DNA from: Christensenellaceae bacterium
Lineage (GTDB): Bacteria > Bacillota > Clostridia > Christensenellales > CAG-138
Direction of reading: 5' to 3'
Length of the DNA stretch: 64,000 bases
Assembly: GCA_031261085.1 (NCBI GenBank)
Contig: JAISKB010000012.1
Span: 16,855 to 80,854 of the forward strand
Shown: one piece after another, positions 60,108 through 64,000 of the stretch
Position numbering within the stretch: the first letter of the stretch is position 1
Layout: every line of letters starts with the position of its first letter
Translations under genes and position numbers: made by a program
The notes under the pieces: generated by a model
Seen by the model: only the letters and a program-made list of their open reading frames with translations
Told to the model about the DNA's origin: nothing
Databases searched by the model: none

Positions 60108-60833
60108 TTATTTCGCAAGCGGCGGGAAGATATCCAGCAGCTGCCCTATGGCGGTGATGGTATAATCCGGGTGCAGCGTGATTTCCTGCGGCTCGTTCAC
60201 GAGCGTGGCGGGCTCGTCTATGCGGATCATCATGCCAAAGCCGGAGTCCCGCGTCCCCTGTACGTCGCGGATGGGGTTGTCGCCTATGTAGGCGCAGGCC
60301 GCGGGGGCTTTGCCTATGGCGCGGGCGGCCAGGTAGTATATGGCGGGATCCGGCTTGCGCAGCCGCACCTTGGAGGATAATATGACCGTTTTAAAATACC
60401 GCGCCACGCCATCCTCCACCATCCAGTCGGGTATCTCGGTTTCGGTGATGGTGTTGGCGATGATGCCCATGGTGTAGCCGCGGCGATCCAGCTCGATGAG
60501 CGTATCCTTCACATCGGGGCGCGCCACGCGGCGGCCGTCATGGTCGCGCCAAAGCCGCGTAAGCCTGCCCGCCACCGAGCAGATGAGGTCGATGGGATAA
60601 TCCGGCAGCAGGTGCTGGCTCCACAGCTCCATTTCGGATGCATCCAACAGGCCCGTCTTTGAAGCCTTGCGGTAGGCGTGCCAGTTTTTCTCCAGCTTTT
60701 CAAAAAACACATCGTGCGGCTCGGCAGCGCCCACCAACCGCATCAACTCCGCCTCGGCGGCGCTTGCGAACGCCTCGTCCTTTACAACGACGCGCAACGT
60801 ATTCCCAACATCGAAAAAAATGGTGTCGATCAT
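60108..60833 (-). CDS. HAD-superfamily hydrolase 3 of 4 (DxG nucleophile motif)
   Basis: 241 residues. Motif I FFDVGNTL (again Gly in place of the second Asp), motif II MGIIANTIT with Asn in the usual position after Ala, motif III RKPDPAIYY, motif IV YIGDNPIRDVQGTR. Cap region KNWHAYRKASKTGLLDASEME aligns with the other copies. 18 bases separate it from paralogue 2. The C-terminus ends LLDIFPPLAK. Confidence 0.88.
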   Translation of the reverse strand: MIDTIFFDVGNTLRVVVKDEAFASAAEAELMRLVGAAEPHDVFFEKLEKNWHAYRKASKTGLLDASEMELWSQHLLPDYPIDLICSVAGRLTRLWRDHDGRRVARPDVKDTLIELDRRGYTMGIIANTITETEIPDWMVEDGVARYFKTVILSSKVRLRKPDPAIYYLAARAIGKAPAACAYIGDNPIRDVQGTRDSGFGMMIRIDEPATLVNEPQEITLHPDYTITAIGQLLDIFPPLAK

Positions 60834-60877
60834 AGCCTTACTCTCCTTTGATTTTGATATTGTATGTAAAAGTTTAA

Positions 60878-61636
60878 TTACTTGCCTGCGTTATGCGCGC
60901 GGATGATGCCCGCAATCTCATAAAAATCGTCAATTCGATAATCCGGCGCGGGCCCGCTCTTTGCGTATGCCGCATCCCTGTGCGCGATGGCCGGGTTGGT
61001 TATTTGTATCATCAGCCCCAGCCCGGCGTTGCGCGCGCCCAGCACATCGCGGGAAATCGTGTCCCCCACATAGGCGGTTTCCGCCGCGCCCAGCCCCATC
61101 TGCCGCAGCGCAAGCTGGAATATTTCGGCATTGGGCTTGCGAAACCCCGCGGAGCTTGACATAACCACGCATTCCATATATTGCGCAATGCCGTATTCGT
61201 TTAAAATATGCGGCACAAACGAGGTGGATATGATGTTGCTTACAACGCCCATGCGCACGCCCGTTTGGTGCAGCTCCTGTATGGTTTTAAGCAGGTGCGG
61301 GCGGCGCTTGTTGCATACGCGCTCATAATCATATAAAAAGCTGAGCTCTTCGGCTATGGGCGCGAGCCTATCTTCACCAATATGATAGTCCTTCAGGTAA
61401 AATTCGTTCCAAATGCGGGGCTGCGGCAGCTCGCACAGCGCATCCTCGCTCCAATGCTTATATATCTCGCCGTTTGTATAAAGCGCCGCCGCCAATTCCT
61501 CACTGGTGGCTTCGATAGCAATATCGTATACCCGCAGCCGTTCCTTTAACCGGCGGGCGAACGCCACGCGCAGCGCATCGTCGTTATGGACGGTGTGGAA
61601 TGTGCCACCTACATCGAATAACACGGCACGAATCAT
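60878..61636 (-). CDS. HAD-superfamily hydrolase 4 of 4 (DxG nucleophile motif)
   Basis: 252 residues, first gene of the operon and the most diverged copy. Motif I LFDVGGTF, motif II MGVVSNIIS, motif III RKPNAEIFQ, motif IV YVGDTISRDVLGAR. The cap contains YKHWSEDALCELPQPRIW where paralogues have YRNW...E.P. AAGGAGGG lies before ATG 61636. Same strand and close spacing indicate one transcript through to the iPGM gene. Confidence 0.87.
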   Translation of the reverse strand: MIRAVLFDVGGTFHTVHNDDALRVAFARRLKERLRVYDIAIEATSEELAAALYTNGEIYKHWSEDALCELPQPRIWNEFYLKDYHIGEDRLAPIAEELSFLYDYERVCNKRRPHLLKTIQELHQTGVRMGVVSNIISTSFVPHILNEYGIAQYMECVVMSSSAGFRKPNAEIFQLALRQMGLGAAETAYVGDTISRDVLGARNAGLGLMIQITNPAIAHRDAAYAKSGPAPDYRIDDFYEIAGIIRAHNAGK

Positions 61637-61714
61637 GCGGGCTGCCCTCCTTATTAGCTGGAATAAAACGCGGCCGAACGGCTACTGAAAACGTTTACGA
61701 AAACCTCTATTCTG

Positions 61715-61743
61715 ATTTTAATGCACGGCGTTTATGTTGTCAA
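61715..61743 (-). promoter_or_regulatory. Promoter of the HAD/iPGM operon
   Basis: On the minus strand TTGACA (61743-61738), 17 bases, TAAAAT (61720-61715). Leader of about 75 bases. Confidence 0.8.
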
Positions 61744-61788
61744 TAAGCTTTAGCAATTTTTTGGGCGGGCGGGCGATGTTCCCAAACC

Positions 61789-61817
61789 TTGACGCGAACA
61801 GGAAAATGTAGTATAAA
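61789..61817 (+). promoter_or_regulatory. Promoter of the third PPKTG surface-protein gene
   Basis: TTGACG (61789-61794), 17 bases, TATAAA (61812-61817). Unrelated to the promoter block shared by the first two surface-protein genes. Confidence 0.75.
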
Positions 61818-61884
61818 TATTGAAAATTATATATAAATAAGTTGGTCGGCTTTTGAACAACATGGAACATGGAGGCGGATTAAA

Positions 61885-63276
61885 ACGAAAAGGGGACATA
61901 AGGGCTTAGCGGCGCTGCTGGTGACTGTGTTATTGTGGGCGCTTGCGCCGGTTACGGCGTTTGCGGTGGGAATAGCAGCGTGGCCGTCTGCAATCACGCC
62001 GAATATCGGCATAGATACCGGCACGGTGGCGGGCTTTGCCGGGCAGGAATGGTGGGCGGTTGGCGATGGCACGAGCGGCATCTATACGGCTGCTCCCGCA
62101 AACAGCCTAACTTTGCTGCACAAAAGTGCAGGCAATCCCTACGGCCCCATAGAGTACCGCACGGATTGGCACTATCTCAGCCTCCCGCCCAATATCGGCG
62201 ATATAGCGATACATTATCCGGGAGATGGCTATTGGTACATAAAAAACCCAAACGGAGCCCAGTGGGTAATGCCAAATGAATACCGCGGCAGCACGCTGCA
62301 GCTCAAGATGGAAGAAACCGCGGCGGATATAAACAGCGCTTCCCCCAAGGAATATGCGCTGATTCACGCAAGGACATTACAAGCGGGGGACGACATAAAT
62401 TACCCAATCACAGGCGGGGATGTGACAGGCCAAAAGCTGTGGCCGTTGTCGTATGATGAATGTGTTACGATAGGCAACACCGCGGTACGCCTATATGGGG
62501 CGGACTGGTGGCTGCGTTCGCCCATTGGCACCGCTATGCAGCCCTTTGCCGTATTAATCCATTATGCGCCTGGGCCGACGTTTGCTGTCGAGACGTTGGG
62601 CAGTGCGGGCTTTGGGGGCTATGTTACCGTCTCCGTCCGTCCGGCTTTCAATTTAGATTTGTCGAAGGTGCTTTTCACATCTGCCGCCGCAGGCGGTAAA
62701 GCCGTCACCCCGGGCGATTTGGAGGCGGCTGCCGCGCCTGCCAGCACGATAAAATTCACGATGCAGGATACTGGCGTTGCGCCGGGCTTTAAGGCCAGCT
62801 ATGGCGGCATTTCCGGCAGCACGGCGACCATAAAATACAGCGGCGCGGCGGCGGGCGCCAATAAGGCGGTATCCGCTGTGGTTGTGAGCGGCGGCGCGCT
62901 GGGCAGCGGTGGCGTGGTGGAGTACTATGGCCAGCTGGTAACGGGCGCGTCCATCGGCGGCGCGGGTTCCGTTACGCTCACACTCCCATACCCGCTTGCC
63001 GATTTTGAGAATGACACCTATAAGCTCTATGCGTTTGAAGAAGAGATTCACAACGATAACTTTACCGATTTTGCCACCCCGCCCATCCTGCTTTCTTTTA
63101 CAAATAGCGGCGGCGGTAACAATGGTGGCGGAGGCGGCGATTGGACAGACCCTATCGTGCCCCTGCCCATACAGCCCCCCAAAACGGGGGATGGCGCGGG
63201 CGCGGCCTGGCTGCTTGTGCTGGGCGGCCTGGCCTTGGCGTTTGCGTTCCATAAAAAGCGGCAGGGCGCAAAATAA
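61885..63276 (+). CDS. Cell-wall-anchored surface protein with DUF6273-like domain and PPKTG signal; non-ATG start
   Basis: About 463 residues. A complete signal peptide (KRGHKGLAALLVTVLLWALA, then PVTAFA) begins just after an ACG codon at 61885, which lies 9 bases from GGAGG where an ATG would be expected; ATT 61879 is the other in-frame option and GTG 61921 would truncate the signal. The mature part contains GADWWLRSP and VSVRPAFNLDLSKVLF, typical of the DUF6273 extracellular domain. The C-terminus has a Gly-rich linker, PLPIQ, the sorting signal PPKTGD, a hydrophobic segment and KKRQGAK. Confidence 0.75.
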   Translation, partial: TKRGHKGLAALLVTVLLWALAPVTAFAVGIAAWPSAITPNIGIDTGTVAGFAGQEWWAVGDGTSGIYTAAPANSLTLLHKSAGNPYGPIEYRTDWHYLSLPPNIGDIAIHYPGDGYWYIKNPNGAQWVMPNEYRGSTLQLKMEETAADINSASPKEYALIHARTLQAGDDINYPITGGDVTGQKLWPLSYDECVTIGNTAVRLYGADWWLRSPIGTAMQPFAVLIHYAPGPTFAVETLGSAGFGGYVTVSVRPAFNLDLSKVLFTSAAAGGKAVTPGDLEAAAAPASTIKFTMQDTGVAPGFKASYGGISGSTATIKYSGAAAGANKAVSAVVVSGGALGSGGVVEYYGQLVTGASIGGAGSVTLTLPYPLADFENDTYKLYAFEEEIHNDNFTDFATPPILLSFTNSGGGNNGGGGGDWTDPIVPLPIQPPKTGDGAGAAWLLVLGGLALAFAFHKKRQGAK

Positions 63277-63300
63277 ACAGGGGTATAGCAGTATAGCAGC

Positions 63301-63330
63301 TTTAAAGCCCGCCAATTTGGCGGGCTTTAA
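63301..63330 (+). terminator. Terminator of third surface-protein gene
   Basis: TTTAAAGCCCGCC-AATT-GGCGGGCTTTAA stem; same core GCCCGCC/GGCGGGC as the terminators at 10204 and 11771. Confidence 0.8.
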
Positions 63331-63436
63331 CGAAATACAAAATATGGCATATGGTTTGGATTGCAATCGCGCGCCGGGCACGGTGTTTGCAAATATGGAA
63401 AAAAAGCGAAAAACTCCTATATTGCTTCGATATTTC

Positions 63437-63465
63437 TTTACAAACGCGGCGCAAGGGCATACAAT
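63437..63465 (+). promoter_or_regulatory. Promoter upstream of the tetranucleotide repeat
   Basis: TTTACA (63437-63442), 17 bases, TACAAT (63460-63465). A second candidate, TTGACA (63511-63516), 17 bases, CACAAT (63534-63539), ends right before the repeat. Confidence 0.65.
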
Positions 63466-63519
63466 ATAATAATATATGGTTCTTATTACGAAGCGAATGG
63501 TAGTAGGGGGTTGACAAAC

Positions 63520-63780
<261 letters not shown>

Positions 63781-63849
63781 CTGGTGGCAGGATGATAACG
63801 CGCCGCCTGTCGTACACAGGCAAAACAAAATTGATGGAGGAATATCAAG

Positions 63850-64000
63850 ATGAAAAGACTTATCGTAATCGCAATGGCTTTGGTGCTGGTACTTTCCCTC
63901 GCCGCTTGCGGCGGCGGCAACAGCGGGAATACAGGCGGGAACAGCAGCACGACACCGCCCGCGACCTCGGACAACAGCACAACCCCACCCGCTTCACAGG
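63850..64000 (+). CDS. Lipoprotein, N-terminal part (runs off the window)
   Basis: The first 50 residues show a lipoprotein signal peptide with lipobox LAAC (Cys at 20) followed by a Gly/Ser/Thr/Pro-rich linker (GGGNSGNTGGNSSTTPP). GGAGG stands 9 bases before ATG 63850. Such N-termini are typical of ABC or TRAP solute-binding proteins in Firmicutes, but no domain is inside the window. Confidence 0.8.
   Translation, partial: MKRLIVIAMALVLVLSLAACGGGNSGNTGGNSSTTPPATSDNSTTPPASQ

Overview
The window is a 64 kb piece of a GC-rich, low-redundancy bacterial chromosome. It most likely comes from an anaerobic Firmicute of the Clostridia. The evidence is the nusA-ylxR-ylxQ-infB-rbfA-nrnA-truB-ribF-rpsO order, purine-rich ribosome binding sites, short HisG paired with HisZ, sortase-type PPKTG surface proteins, a TcdE-like phage holin and a purine-catabolism cluster with molybdenum hydroxylases. 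I saw no rRNA, tRNA, CRISPR array or IS element.

Layout. 1-7374: translation and RNA-processing operon (nusA end to rpsO). 7520-12196: a secreted metallo-beta-lactamase protein, two paralogous PPKTG cell-wall proteins with duplicated promoters, and a strongly promoted acyl-carrier-protein homologue that lacks the phosphopantetheine serine. 12218-16838: leftward MFS transporter (start region damaged or non-canonical), SDR reductase, Tim44-like membrane protein and a DEDDh exonuclease. 16944-25399: a complete ten-gene histidine operon (ZGDCBHAF-IE-K) behind one strong promoter. 25429-31404: two unknown genes and a prophage remnant that keeps a scaffold-like gene, a capsid, a fibre-like gene, an endolysin and a holin but has no portal, terminase or tail.

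31598-51477 is a coherent purine/ureide catabolic region: an aminohydrolase of the 8-oxoguanine deaminase type, a LysR regulator, carbamate kinase, an aspartate-carbamoyltransferase-type enzyme, an allantoinase/dihydropyrimidinase-type hydrolase, a five-gene Liv-type ABC importer, and two complete three-subunit xanthine-dehydrogenase-type enzymes in different gene orders. The probable flow is uptake of purines or ureides, hydroxylation by the Mo enzymes, ring opening by the amidohydrolases, and ATP recovery from carbamoyl phosphate by carbamate kinase.

51608-64000: an NlpC/P60 wall hydrolase, a ZIP metal transporter, small regulators and stress-type genes, then a leftward operon of four tandem HAD hydrolases followed by a phosphoglycerate mutase whose sequence is circularly permuted relative to the known enzyme. 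This last pair is the most unusual thing in the window. A third PPKTG surface protein, a GACA tetranucleotide microsatellite of about 22 units and the start of a lipoprotein gene close the window.

Dispersed GC-rich hairpin repeats occupy many of the intergenic gaps. Most start codons were chosen by ribosome-binding-site spacing and gene overlaps. Functions are inferred from motifs read by eye; no database search was run.
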